A stretch of DNA of 64,000 bases, from contig NZ_JAUHPW010000003.1 in NCBI RefSeq assembly GCF_030418455.1, positions 186,001-250,000 of the forward strand. The letters run 5' to 3'. Below are positions 17,794 through 26,093 of this stretch, piece by piece. The first letter of the stretch is position 1; each line of letters begins with the position of its first letter. This DNA comes from Demequina litoralis (GTDB taxonomy: Bacteria; Actinomycetota; Actinomycetes; Actinomycetales; Demequinaceae). Under the pieces are notes generated by a model. It was not told the DNA's origin, searched no databases, and saw nothing but the letters and a program-made list of their open reading frames with translations. The translations under genes and the position numbers were made by a program.

Positions 17794-18783
17794 ATGGGCA
17801 TTCTCGGCAGCGGCGTGCAGGACGGGCTCCTGCTCAAGCCGATCACCTACCCGTGGGCGTACGACCTGTACAACCAGGCCGTCGCCAACACCTGGTTCCC
17901 CAACGAGATCCAGCTCGGCGAGGACCTCGCGGACTTCAAGAAGATGACCGACGAGGAGAAGCACGCCATCACGTACCTGATGTCGTACTTCAACCCCAAC
18001 GAGCTGCTCGTCAACAAGGCGCTCGCCTTCGGCGTCTACCCGTACATCAACGCGCCCGAGGGCCACCTCTACCTCGCGAAGCAGATGTGGGAGGAGGCGA
18101 ACCACTGCATGTCGTTCGAGTACGTCCTCGAGACGTTCCCGATCGACCGCGAGGCGGCATACGAGTCGCACGTCTCCGTGCCGTCCATGGCGGCCAAGGA
18201 GGAGTTCGAGGTCAGGTTCATCCGCCGCATGACGGAGGAGACCCTCGACATCACGACGACCGAGGGCAAGAAGGACTTCATCCGCAACCTCGTCGCGTAC
18301 AACATCATCCTCGAAGGCATCTGGTTCTACTCGGGCTTCATGGTCGCGCTGTCCTTCCGCCAGCGGAACCTCCTGCGCAACTTCGGCTCGCTCATGGACT
18401 GGATCATCCGCGACGAGTCGCTCCACCTCCAGTTCGGCATCAACCTCATCCTCACGGTGCTGGAGGAGAACGAGGACCTGCAGGACCCGGAGTTCGCGGA
18501 GGAGATCCGCCAGATGATCCTCGGTGCCGTCGAGATGGAGGAGCAGTACAACCGCGACCTCCTCCCCAAGGGGATCCTGGGCCTCAACGCCGACTACGTG
18601 AACCAGTACGTCAAGTACCTTGCGGACCGTCGACTCGAGGAGCTCGGGTTCGACGCCCACTACAACGTGTCGAACCCCGCCAAGTGGATGGCCACCGCGA
18701 ACGACACCCTCCAGCTGGTCAACTTCTTCGAGGCCACCAACACCTCGTACGAGGTCAACGCGCAGGCCACCAAGACGCCGTGA
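17794..18783 (+). CDS. nrdB: ribonucleoside-diphosphate reductase, beta (R2) subunit, class Ic-like
   Basis: A 329-residue R2 protein that houses the dimetal site initiating the radical. The ligands appear as Glu70, Glu101, His104, Glu174, Glu208 and His211. The radical Tyr expected four residues after His104 is Phe108 (HCMSFEYV). Relative to Chlamydia trachomatis R2 (Glu89, Glu120, His123, Phe127, Glu193, Glu227, His230) every position matches with a constant offset of 19, including Glu rather than Asp as first ligand. This points to a Mn/Fe class Ic enzyme. Tyr319 near the C-terminus is the likely relay residue. AGGAGAGGTGA precedes the ATG. Confidence 0.93.
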   Translation: MGILGSGVQDGLLLKPITYPWAYDLYNQAVANTWFPNEIQLGEDLADFKKMTDEEKHAITYLMSYFNPNELLVNKALAFGVYPYINAPEGHLYLAKQMWEEANHCMSFEYVLETFPIDREAAYESHVSVPSMAAKEEFEVRFIRRMTEETLDITTTEGKKDFIRNLVAYNIILEGIWFYSGFMVALSFRQRNLLRNFGSLMDWIIRDESLHLQFGINLILTVLEENEDLQDPEFAEEIRQMILGAVEMEEQYNRDLLPKGILGLNADYVNQYVKYLADRRLEELGFDAHYNVSNPAKWMATANDTLQLVNFFEATNTSYEVNAQATKTP

Positions 18784-18834
18784 CAAGCCGCTAGACACGT
18801 GTCATGCAGCAGTTAGACTGAGTCCACACACATA

Positions 18835-18882
18835 GACGAGACGCCCGGCGCTGAGCGATCGCTCAGCACCGGGCGTCTCGTC
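18835..18882. terminator. nrdAB terminator hairpin
   Basis: A long inverted repeat: GACGAGACGCCCGG and its complement enclose a second perfect palindrome, GCTGAGCGATCGCTCAGC, with one C-A mismatch between them. It lies about 50 bp after nrdB. Confidence 0.75.
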
Positions 18883-18956
18883 GTGTGCGTCGCACTATCC
18901 TCTCCCTCCTCCTCGCGCCGCCCCAAGCGCGCCCACACGCAGAACGAAGGTCACCC

Positions 18957-20207
18957 GTGAGCGCCACCATCACCACCGCGCCCGTCGCAGCGCCGAGCCC
19001 CGGGCTCGCGATGCCCCGTCGGCAGAAGCTCCTGTACGTCGTCGTGCTCGGTGCGCTCATCGCGCTCGGGCCGTTCACGGTCGACATGTACCTGCCGGCG
19101 TTCCCCACGGTCGCGGCGGACCTGGCGGCCTCCGACGCCGCGATCCAGCTGACCCTCACCGCGACCACCATCGGCTTCGCGCTCGGTCAGCTCGTCGTCG
19201 GCCCGCTCAGCGACTCGCTGGGCCGCAAGCGTCCCCTGATCGCCGCCACCATCGTCCACATCCTCGCGTCCGTCGCGGTCGTGTTCGCGCCCACCGTCGA
19301 GTGGGTCATGGTGGGCCGCGTGCTCCAGGGCATCGGCGCCGCGGGCGGCGCCGTGGTCGCCATGGCGATGGTGCGCGACCTGTTCGCGGGCCAGGCGCTC
19401 ATCCGGATGCTCGCGCGCATGGCGCTCGTGACGGGCCTCGCGCCCGTCATCGCGCCGGTCATCGGCTCGCAGCTGCTCAACTTCGTCGACTGGCGCGGCC
19501 TGTTCGTCGCGCTCGCGCTCTACGGCACCGCGGTGGTGCTCGTCGTCGGCGGCGTCATCAAGGAGACGATGCCCGCGGAGCGTCGCGGCGGCGCCTCGCT
19601 CAGCGCCACGCGTGCCCGCTACGCGCACCTCCTCGGCGACGCCTCCTTCGTCGGCATCGCCCTCGTCGGTGCGCTGACCTTCTCGGCCCTGTTCGCGTAC
19701 CTCTCGGCCTCGTCGTTCGTCCTGCAGGACATCTTCGGGCTGTCCGCGCAGGAGTACGGCGTCGTGTTCGGCGTGAACTCGATCGGCCTCGTCATCGCGA
19801 ACCAGACGTCCGCGCGGCTCATGCGCGTGCTTGCTCCGCGCGCGGTCGCCACCGCCGGGCTCGCGATCATGCTCACCGGGGCGGTGCTGCTCATCGGCGG
19901 CGACGTGCTCGACCTCGGCCTCATCGGCGTGCTCGTGCCGCTGTTCTTCGTGGTCGCCTCGGTCGGGATCATCATGCCGACCGTGCAGATCACCGCGCTC
20001 GCCAACCACGGCGCGGAGGCCGGCACGGCGGCGTCGCTCATCGGCGCGCTCAACTTCGGCATCGCCGGCATCGTCTCGCCGATCGTCGGCGCGATGGGCG
20101 TCTCGGTGATGTCGATGGCGGTCGTCATGGTCGCCTGCCTCGTCGTCGCCAACGCGGTCTTCTGGAAGGTCGTGCGGCCGCGCGTGCAGGCGACCGCCAT
20201 CGTCTGA
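18957..20207 (+). CDS. Bcr/CflA-family multidrug efflux MFS transporter
   Basis: A 416-residue major facilitator with 12 predicted helices, starting at the GTG (18957) six bases after GAAGG. The Bcr/CflA signature in helix 1 is present (GPFTVDMYLPAFP), as are the loop 2-3 motif GPLSDSLGRKRPL and the drug/H+ antiporter motif C-like GLAPVIAPVIGSQL. Family members export chloramphenicol, bicyclomycin or other small compounds using the proton gradient. A specific substrate cannot be stated. Confidence 0.9.
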   Translation: MSATITTAPVAAPSPGLAMPRRQKLLYVVVLGALIALGPFTVDMYLPAFPTVAADLAASDAAIQLTLTATTIGFALGQLVVGPLSDSLGRKRPLIAATIVHILASVAVVFAPTVEWVMVGRVLQGIGAAGGAVVAMAMVRDLFAGQALIRMLARMALVTGLAPVIAPVIGSQLLNFVDWRGLFVALALYGTAVVLVVGGVIKETMPAERRGGASLSATRARYAHLLGDASFVGIALVGALTFSALFAYLSASSFVLQDIFGLSAQEYGVVFGVNSIGLVIANQTSARLMRVLAPRAVATAGLAIMLTGAVLLIGGDVLDLGLIGVLVPLFFVVASVGIIMPTVQITALANHGAEAGTAASLIGALNFGIAGIVSPIVGAMGVSVMSMAVVMVACLVVANAVFWKVVRPRVQATAIV

Positions 20208-20259
20208 GCCACGGCCCCGCCGCGCGCATCCAGCGGCTCCCGCTCGCTAGCGTGAGGAC

Positions 20260-20868
20260 ATGCCCACGCGCGCGCTGATCCTGCTGTACGACGGCTTCGA
20301 CCTCATCGACGCCGGCGGCCCCTACGAGGTGCTGCTGACGGCCGCGAGGCTGCTCCAGCGCGACGGGCTCGCCCCCGAGTTCGAGGTGGTGCTGGCGACA
20401 CCCGGCGGCGGCGACGTGACGGCCTTCGGCGGCATGACGCTCACCCGGCTCGTCGACTCCGACACGGTGGACGCATGCGACGTGCTGATCGTCCCCGGCA
20501 CCATCGACGTCGCATGCGCGGTGGGCGACGGCGTCCTCATCGAGACCGTGGAACGGCTGTCGCGCGGGGCGGCCATGACGGCCTCGGTCTGCACCGGCGC
20601 CTTCCTGCTCGCCCGCGCGGGTCTGCTGGACGATGCGCCGGCCACCACCCACTGGGAGGACCTCTCGGACCTCGCCTCCTGCGGCGAGGTCGGCTCGGTC
20701 GTCGCCGACGTCCGCTGGGTCGACAACGGCGGCGTCCTCACCAGCGGCGGGCTCACGTCAGGCATCCACCTCGCGCTGCACCTGGTCGCGCGGGTCTCGG
20801 GCACCGACCTCGCAGTGCGCACCGCGCGCCAGCTCGACATGGACTGGAGCCCGGACCCGGCCCGGTGA
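20260..20868 (+). CDS. DJ-1/PfpI family protein
   Basis: A 202-residue class I glutamine-amidotransferase-like protein. The nucleophile elbow is ASVCTGAFLLA, and the opening ILLYDGFDLIDAGGPYEVL is typical of the DJ-1/PfpI subgroup that also forms the sensor half of GlxA-type regulators. There is no HTH, so it is a stand-alone enzyme, perhaps an isonitrile hydratase-like or glyoxalase III-like protein; the reaction is not resolvable. TAGCGT lies seven bases before the ATG, another leaderless-type start. Confidence 0.82.
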   Translation: MPTRALILLYDGFDLIDAGGPYEVLLTAARLLQRDGLAPEFEVVLATPGGGDVTAFGGMTLTRLVDSDTVDACDVLIVPGTIDVACAVGDGVLIETVERLSRGAAMTASVCTGAFLLARAGLLDDAPATTHWEDLSDLASCGEVGSVVADVRWVDNGGVLTSGGLTSGIHLALHLVARVSGTDLAVRTARQLDMDWSPDPAR

Positions 20869-20898
20869 CCCGCCCGCGCGTCTGCGCGGACAGGCGCC

Positions 20899-23800
20899 TC
20901 AGCTCTCCGGCGTGACGGTGACGACGAGCGAGCTCAGCAGGAACGCGTCGCTGTAGCCGCTGTAGACCTCGAGGCGGTGCACCCCGGCGCCCACCGTGCG
21001 CGCCTTGAACGGCTTCGCGTCGACGCCGAGCGAGTTGGCGAACGGCGACCCGAAGGCCGTCGAGTCCGCCGCATTGCCCGGGTTCGCGCCGATCGCGCCC
21101 GTGCCGGACCAGCCCCAGGGGTTGAGCGTGTCGCCGTCGATCGCGAGGCGGTTGTCGTGCTTGCCGCGGTCGCCCTCGAAGGCCACCATGCTCACGTCGA
21201 CCGCCGCCCGCTGCAGGGTGAGGAACGGTACCTCGACCTGCGAGCCGAACATCCACTGCGTGCCGTCGAGGACCACGACCGCGGCCTCGGGCAGGTCCGG
21301 GTGCTCGTAGATCACGGTGATCGCGAAGCCCGCGTAGTAGTTCGGGAACACGGCGGCGAAGTCCTCGGGCAGAGCGACGTCGGCGAGCGCGTACGTCCCG
21401 TTGCCGCCCGCGGCTACCTGGTCCGTGATGTCGGCGGTCGCTTGGTAGTAGAGGTCGCCGCCGTCCCAGCTCGTCGCGATCTTGTCCGCCACGACGTCCT
21501 CGTAGCCGCCCGTAGGCGTGCTCAGCCGCGCGGCGTCGAGGTCACCCGACCAGGTGTCGAAGATGCCGCGGTTGGCCGACCAGGTCAGCGTCGCCGAGAG
21601 GACCGTGGCCCCCTCGGGCAGCTGGTCGGTGCCCAGCACGGTGGTCGACGAGCTGGTCTCACCGTCGGCCAGGTTGAGCGGGCGCATCTTCTGCGAGTCG
21701 TTGTTGTAGCGCGAGTTCGCATCCGAGCCGCGGAAGTCCATGACCGTCTGGCACTCGCGCACCGCGAGGTCGCAGCCGAGGAGCGGCGCGCCCACCACGG
21801 AGGCGGCGACCTGGCCGGTCGCGTCGGCACGGCCCTCGAGCGCTGCCTTGATGTCGGACAGGCCCGTGCGGACGCGGTAGGTCACCGAGTCGTCGCCGGA
21901 CGATGCGGTGAACTCGGTCCACGCGTCGTCGCCCAGGTCGGTGGTCGCCTCGATCATGCCGAGGTCGAGGTCGATCGAGGTGTCGCCGCCCGCGTCGAGC
22001 GAGTCGAGGAGGCAGTCCGCCTCGGTGCGGTCGGCGGACAGCTCGCAGGTCCAGTCCCCGACGGTGACCGCGGAATCCGCGGCGAAGGCGAGGTACCCGG
22101 CGATCGCATCGGGTCCCAGCGGCGCGGTGCCGCCGCCGCCTGCCGTCGGCGCGGCGAACGTGAGGCCGTCCGGGAGCACGATGCTCGCGGTGACATCCGC
22201 GGCCGCGTCCTCGCCACCGTTGCTGAGGTCCATCGAGATCGACGGCGACGTGCGCGAGATCGTGAGGAAGCTGAGGGGCGTCGAGCCGATCGACAGCGCG
22301 GTACGCGGGGTGGGGGTGCCGCCATCGCCGCCATCGCCGCCATCGCCGCCGTCGCCGCCGTCGCCGCCATCGCCGCCGTCGCCACCGGTACCGCCGTCGC
22401 CGCCATCGCCGCCATCGCCACCGTCGCCACCGTCGCCGCCGTCGCCGCCGTCGCCGCCACCGGTGCCGCCATCACCACCACCGGTGCCACCGTCAGTGGA
22501 GCCGCCGTCGGTCGAACCGCCACCGGTCGAACCACCATCGGTCGAACCGCCGCCGGTGGAACCACCATCCGTCGAACCACCATCCGTCGACCCGCCGGCG
22601 GAGCCTCCCGCGGTTCCGTCATCCGTGGTCGCGTCGCCGGCCTCGTCGTCCAGCAGGGCGCCCTGGGCTTCGATCACGGTGTCCGAGCCCGTGTCGTCGC
22701 CGGCCTCGTCGCCGGGCGCGATCGTGGCGTCATCCGCCGGCACGTCGGTCGCGTCGTCGGCCGGGTCCTCGGTCGTGTCATCCGCCGGGCTCGGCGACGC
22801 GGATGATCCCGCGCCCGCCGCATCGTCCTCATCCACGGGGGACTCGACGCCGGCGGGCTGTGCGCCCGTCTTGTCCGGGCCCGCCTCGCCGATGATGCCG
22901 AGCACGCTTGCGCCGGTCATGACGAGCGAGACCACGCCGAGCGTCGCGGCCGCGGGCAGCGCGACCGCGGCGAGGCCGTTCGCGACCACCGCGATGCCGC
23001 CCGAAAGCCCGCCGCCCCCGCCGGCCGCGGCGCCGCCGCCGGCGGCACCGCCTGCCGCGGACGACGAGGCGGCCGCGGCGCCCTCGCCGAACACGCCGCC
23101 CACCGGAAGGCCGCCCTCGAGCGCCTTGACTCCGAGCAGGCCCAGGAACAGCGGGGCGATGACGGCGCGCAGGCCGCGGTTGACGTCCTCGAGCTCGGCC
23201 ACCAGGGCGGCGCACTTCGCGCACGACCGCACGTGCTCGTCGACGCGGGTGTGCTCGCGCTTGCTCAGGCCGCCGCGGACGTACGAGCCGAGCTGGGCGT
23301 TGGCCTCGAGGCAGTTGACGGTGTCGGCGGCGCCGAGGTGCTGCTGCAGGTAGGCCTGGCGGAGCGCCTCGCGGGCGCGGTACGCGAGCGCCGCGACGCC
23401 GTTCGCCGAGAGGCCCAGCAGCGGGGCGATGTCCTTGGGGCTCTTCTTCTCGACCTCGGTGTACCAGAGCACGGCGCGCCAGCGCTCGGGGAGCGAGCGG
23501 AACGCATCCGCGACCATCGACTGCTCGAAGGTGTCGAGCGCCGGCTCGTCGGATCCCGCCTGGTAGCCGATCGCCGACTCGTACGTCGACATGTCGTCGC
23601 GGGGTCGCGCCCGGTTCGCCTTCTCGATGACGTCCAGGCCCGTGCGCCGCACGATGGTGAAGAGGTACGCGCGGAAGGCGAGGTCGGGGCCGTCGCCCTG
23701 CTGCAGCGCGCGCAGGATGCGGGAGAAGGCCTCGGAGACCACGTCCTCGGCGTCCGCGGCGCTGTTGGTGTACTGCGCGGCGACCTTGCGGGCGGCGTCG

Positions 23801-23913
23801 GAGTGACGCTCGTAGAGCACGCCGAAGGCCGCCGGGTCGCCTGCGCGTACACCGGCGATCAGCTCTGGGTCGCTGGACGTCTCCGTCCACAGCGACAGGG
23901 CTTCCTGCGACAT
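20899..23913 (-). CDS. ECF-type sigma factor fused to zinc-finger anti-sigma module, membrane helix and large ectodomain
   Basis: A 1004-residue single frame. Residues ~20-100 are sigma region 2 (GVLYERHSDAARKVA, AEDVVSEAFSRIL) and ~135-195 sigma region 4 (LPERWRAVLWYTEVE, SPKDIAPLLGLSANGV). A zf-HC2 motif HVRSCAKC follows (His227, Cys231, Cys234). A membrane helix lies at about 306-341, then an Asp/Ser/Pro-rich stalk, STDGG and DGG repeats (437-532), and a ~470-residue beta-rich extracellular domain with four Cys. The layout resembles ECF52-type sigma factors with membrane-bound C-terminal extensions. The protein would tether a sigma factor to the membrane and link it to an outside sensor. 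AGGAG lies 12 bases before the ATG. Confidence 0.88.
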   Translation of the reverse strand: MSQEALSLWTETSSDPELIAGVRAGDPAAFGVLYERHSDAARKVAAQYTNSAADAEDVVSEAFSRILRALQQGDGPDLAFRAYLFTIVRRTGLDVIEKANRARPRDDMSTYESAIGYQAGSDEPALDTFEQSMVADAFRSLPERWRAVLWYTEVEKKSPKDIAPLLGLSANGVAALAYRAREALRQAYLQQHLGAADTVNCLEANAQLGSYVRGGLSKREHTRVDEHVRSCAKCAALVAELEDVNRGLRAVIAPLFLGLLGVKALEGGLPVGGVFGEGAAAASSSAAGGAAGGGAAAGGGGGLSGGIAVVANGLAAVALPAAATLGVVSLVMTGASVLGIIGEAGPDKTGAQPAGVESPVDEDDAAGAGSSASPSPADDTTEDPADDATDVPADDATIAPGDEAGDDTGSDTVIEAQGALLDDEAGDATTDDGTAGGSAGGSTDGGSTDGGSTGGGSTDGGSTGGGSTDGGSTDGGTGGGDGGTGGGDGGDGGDGGDGGDGGDGGDGGTGGDGGDGGDGGDGGDGGDGGDGGTPTPRTALSIGSTPLSFLTISRTSPSISMDLSNGGEDAAADVTASIVLPDGLTFAAPTAGGGGTAPLGPDAIAGYLAFAADSAVTVGDWTCELSADRTEADCLLDSLDAGGDTSIDLDLGMIEATTDLGDDAWTEFTASSGDDSVTYRVRTGLSDIKAALEGRADATGQVAASVVGAPLLGCDLAVRECQTVMDFRGSDANSRYNNDSQKMRPLNLADGETSSSTTVLGTDQLPEGATVLSATLTWSANRGIFDTWSGDLDAARLSTPTGGYEDVVADKIATSWDGGDLYYQATADITDQVAAGGNGTYALADVALPEDFAAVFPNYYAGFAITVIYEHPDLPEAAVVVLDGTQWMFGSQVEVPFLTLQRAAVDVSMVAFEGDRGKHDNRLAIDGDTLNPWGWSGTGAIGANPGNAADSTAFGSPFANSLGVDAKPFKARTVGAGVHRLEVYSGYSDAFLLSSLVVTVTPES
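22318..22605 (-). repeat. in-frame tandem repeats encoding STDGG and DGG units
   Basis: A 288-bp tract inside the sigma-fusion gene. The promoter-proximal part consists of 12-15-bp units for GST(D/G)G; the distal part is about twenty 9-bp units for DGG using both GAC and GAT. The tract codes for a flexible, acidic stalk between membrane and ectodomain and is prone to length change by slippage in multiples of three. Confidence 0.9.
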
Positions 23914-24075
23914 TCCGTGCTCGCTCCTGTAGCCGGATCGGTACCCGCATTCTTGCTGGTGCAGTAGGGGTGGGCAAGGAGGGTGAGGGGTTTGTCACAC
24001 TTCGCGTCGCGACACCTCGGAAAAAAAACTTGGAAAGTCGCGTCATCACGGCGTCATCGCCCCCTCTCATGGGGC

Positions 24076-24849
24076 ATGACCAGCGAGGTGAACGTCCCGG
24101 GTGCAGCTCCCGCCATGCCGCTGCTGCGCCGCTGGGAGGCCGCGAGCATCGGGACGGTGTGGCGCCGTCCCGGCGACTGGTTCACCCCTGCCGCCGAGGC
24201 CCTCGCCGAGGCGCTCGAGGCCCGCCTCGACACCGCACCCGCCGCGTACCGCCTGGGGGAGGCGCGCGCGCTCGTCGGCGTCGGCATCACCGAGGCGATC
24301 GACGACATGGCCGTGCTGTTCCGCGCCGCGGGCTACGAGTCCGCACCGATCCGCTCGATCCGCGCACTGTGCGAGGGCTGGACCGCCGGCGACGCCGCGA
24401 CGCGCGTCGAGCCGGCGATGAACGACCCCGAGTCGGGGCTGGGAAGCAACGATTACCTGGTCGCACGTCTCGGCGAGCTGTACGGCGCCGCCGAGCGCGA
24501 CGGCACCCCGGTGAGCGAGGCTCACGCCCTGGTGCTCGTCGACGTGGCCGCCGCCGACACCGATCCGTGGCAGCGGATGGCGCGCAACGCCGCCATCGGC
24601 CAATCGCTGCGCGACGCCTACGGCAAGGGACGCCCGATGGCGCGCCTCGCCGATGGGCTCTATGCGGTGCTCGTCGACCGTGGACCCGACATGGGTCGCG
24701 GTGTCGCCGAGCTCCGCGACCACATCTCCCGGCGCGCTGTTCAGATGCGCGTCGGCAACCTCATGCGGCAGCCGCCGCGCGTGTGGATCGAGTCCCTTCC
24801 GGACCTCCACGAATACGCGGTCGAGCTGGTGGAGTCTCTCCACCGCTGA
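24076..24849 (+). CDS. uncharacterised protein with degenerate GGDEF-like domain
   Basis: A 257-residue soluble protein, divergent from the sigma-fusion gene. The C-terminal half has the layout of a GGDEF domain: ALVLVDVAAADTDPWQRM where a diguanylate cyclase has its metal-binding Asp, and RLADGLYAVLVDR where RxGGDEFAVLL is expected. The GGDEF residues themselves are lost, so no cyclase activity is likely. The N-terminal half is not recognised. No ribosome site precedes the ATG; the start could be a later in-frame GTG. The GGDEF relation is a tentative reading. Confidence 0.55.
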   Translation: MTSEVNVPGAAPAMPLLRRWEAASIGTVWRRPGDWFTPAAEALAEALEARLDTAPAAYRLGEARALVGVGITEAIDDMAVLFRAAGYESAPIRSIRALCEGWTAGDAATRVEPAMNDPESGLGSNDYLVARLGELYGAAERDGTPVSEAHALVLVDVAAADTDPWQRMARNAAIGQSLRDAYGKGRPMARLADGLYAVLVDRGPDMGRGVAELRDHISRRAVQMRVGNLMRQPPRVWIESLPDLHEYAVELVESLHR

Positions 24850-24856
24850 GGGGGGA

Positions 24857-24897
24857 CGAGGGGCCGGTACCGAGCTGAGGGCGGTGCCGGCCCCTCG
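24857..24897. terminator. hairpin terminator
   Basis: A 16-bp stem (CGAGGGGCCGGTACCG against CGGTGCCGGCCCCTCG, one G-U pair) eight bases after the preceding stop codon. Confidence 0.7.
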
Positions 24898-24925
24898 TAG
24901 CGTCCCCACCCGGACGAGGTGATTC

Positions 24926-24945
24926 GCGTACCGCGCAATGTACGC
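24926..24945. promoter_or_regulatory. candidate TetR operator
   Basis: GCGTAC-N8-GTACGC, a perfect 6-bp dyad, 20 bp before the tetR start and directly upstream of its TATCAT hexamer (24954-24959). Its position and symmetry suit autoregulation by the TetR protein. Confidence 0.55.
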
Positions 24946-24965
24946 ACTTCACTTATCATTAACCC

Positions 24966-25577
24966 ATGCTTGACGACCCCGCCGCAGACCTCCGCACCCG
25001 CCTCCTCGAGAGCGCTCTCACGCTCATCTCCGAGCAGGGCGCGAGCGGGCTGACGGTGCGCGCGGTCGCCAAGGCCGCGGGCTGCTCCACCATGGGCGTG
25101 TACACGCACTTCAACGGCAAGTCCGGCCTCATCGACGCCGTCGTGGAGCAGGGCTTCGACACCCTCAACGACGTCCTCGCAGAGGCGTGGGAGGGTGCCG
25201 GGCCCGGACGCGACGGTCTCATCGCGACGGCCGAGGCCTACCGAGACTGGGCCTTCGACGCCCCGGCCCAGTTCCAGACGATGTTCGCCCCGGCGATCGC
25301 CGGCTACGAGCCCTCCGAGCGCACGCGCGAGCGCACGTGGGACACGTTCTTCGCGCATCGTGCGCGCGTGGCGTCGGCGCTCGACAGCGCCGACGCGGAC
25401 CCCGCCGCATGGCACGACGCCACGATCCGCCTGTGGTCGTGGGTGCACGGCCACGTCGCCGTCGAGCTCATGAGCCATGCGTACGCGAACGACGCCCACC
25501 CCGCGATGGCGCACTCCGACCTGTCGGTCGCGGTCGACGCGGAGATCGAGCGCGCGGCGGTCGCGGTCACGCGCTAG
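24966..25577 (+). CDS. TetR-family transcriptional regulator
   Basis: A 203-residue regulator with an N-terminal HTH (LLESALTLISEQGASGLTVRAVAKAAGCSTMGVYTHFNGK in spirit; helix-turn-helix about residues 15-55) and a C-terminal ligand domain of the TetR_C_33/WHG type (WSWVHGHVAVEL). No target gene lies divergently, so only self-regulation through the dyad upstream is suggested. TATCAT lies six bases before the ATG and no Shine-Dalgarno sequence is present. Confidence 0.88.
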   Translation: MLDDPAADLRTRLLESALTLISEQGASGLTVRAVAKAAGCSTMGVYTHFNGKSGLIDAVVEQGFDTLNDVLAEAWEGAGPGRDGLIATAEAYRDWAFDAPAQFQTMFAPAIAGYEPSERTRERTWDTFFAHRARVASALDSADADPAAWHDATIRLWSWVHGHVAVELMSHAYANDAHPAMAHSDLSVAVDAEIERAAVAVTR

Positions 25578-25624
25578 CAGTACCGGGCCGGCGACGGCGC
25601 GGACCTGGCGGTCGCCTGGCGTCG

Positions 25625-26038
25625 TCAGTCGTGCGGTGCGGTCCACACGACGACGGCGCGGCCCTCGTCGCGGCGCACGCGCCTGCCCCGCTCGACGATC
25701 ACCACGTTGCCCGTGGGGCCCGTCGTGAAGATGCGCGAGCCGGTGTCCGCACGCGGGCGCAGACGCTCGACCTCGCGCTCGAGACGCTGCACCTCACGCG
25801 ACAGGTGGAGGATCCGCTTGATGCCGGCGAGGTTGATGCCCTCCTCCTGGCTCATGCGCTGGATCTCGCGCAGCGTCGCGACGTCCCGCAGCGAGTAGCG
25901 GCGCCCGCCGCCGGGGCGGCGACGCGGCACCACCAGTCCCAGCCGGTCGTACTGGCGCAGGGTCTGGGCGTGCATGCCCGCCAGCTCCGCGGCGGCGGAG
26001 ATGAGGAACACGGGCTCGTCGACGTCCGGCTGCTCCAT
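25625..26038 (-). CDS. hspR: heat-shock repressor HspR
   Basis: A 137-residue MerR-type regulator with the N-terminal winged HTH (VFLISAAAELAGMHAQTLRQYDRLG), the RYSLRDVATLREIQ wing and the coiled segment ending in EVERLRP. In actinobacteria HspR binds HAIR sites and needs DnaK as co-repressor; such sites lie before dnaK here. It is the last gene of the dnaK operon (AAGGAGG before its ATG), giving a feedback loop. Confidence 0.93.
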   Translation of the reverse strand: MEQPDVDEPVFLISAAAELAGMHAQTLRQYDRLGLVVPRRRPGGGRRYSLRDVATLREIQRMSQEEGINLAGIKRILHLSREVQRLEREVERLRPRADTGSRIFTTGPTGNVVIVERGRRVRRDEGRAVVVWTAPHD

Positions 26039-26093
26039 GGTCCACCTCCTTCGCGCCCACGCTAGCGGGCCTGCATCGTCCCTGGTGTGAGGG

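Noticed and set aside
14760-17846. A 1028-codon open frame antisense to nrdA
   Set aside because: It is the mirror of a highly biased GC-rich gene (Arg/Asp/Val/Leu-rich, no family resemblance). The plus-strand nrdA is certain.
22318-22605. Possible CRISPR array or DNA satellite
   Set aside because: Units are 9-15 bp with no spacers and stay in frame within a coding region; they encode a protein stalk.
21908-23353. A 481-codon plus-strand frame rich in PPSPPS repeats across the sigma fusion gene
   Set aside because: The proline repeats are the antisense reading of the DGG/STDGG stalk. The minus strand carries sigma, zinc-finger and membrane features.
24021-24028. A run of eight A residues in a very GC-rich region
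   Set aside because: Striking by eye, but it lies in an ordinary divergent promoter region and I could not tie it to a promoter, hairpin or bend-phasing pattern.
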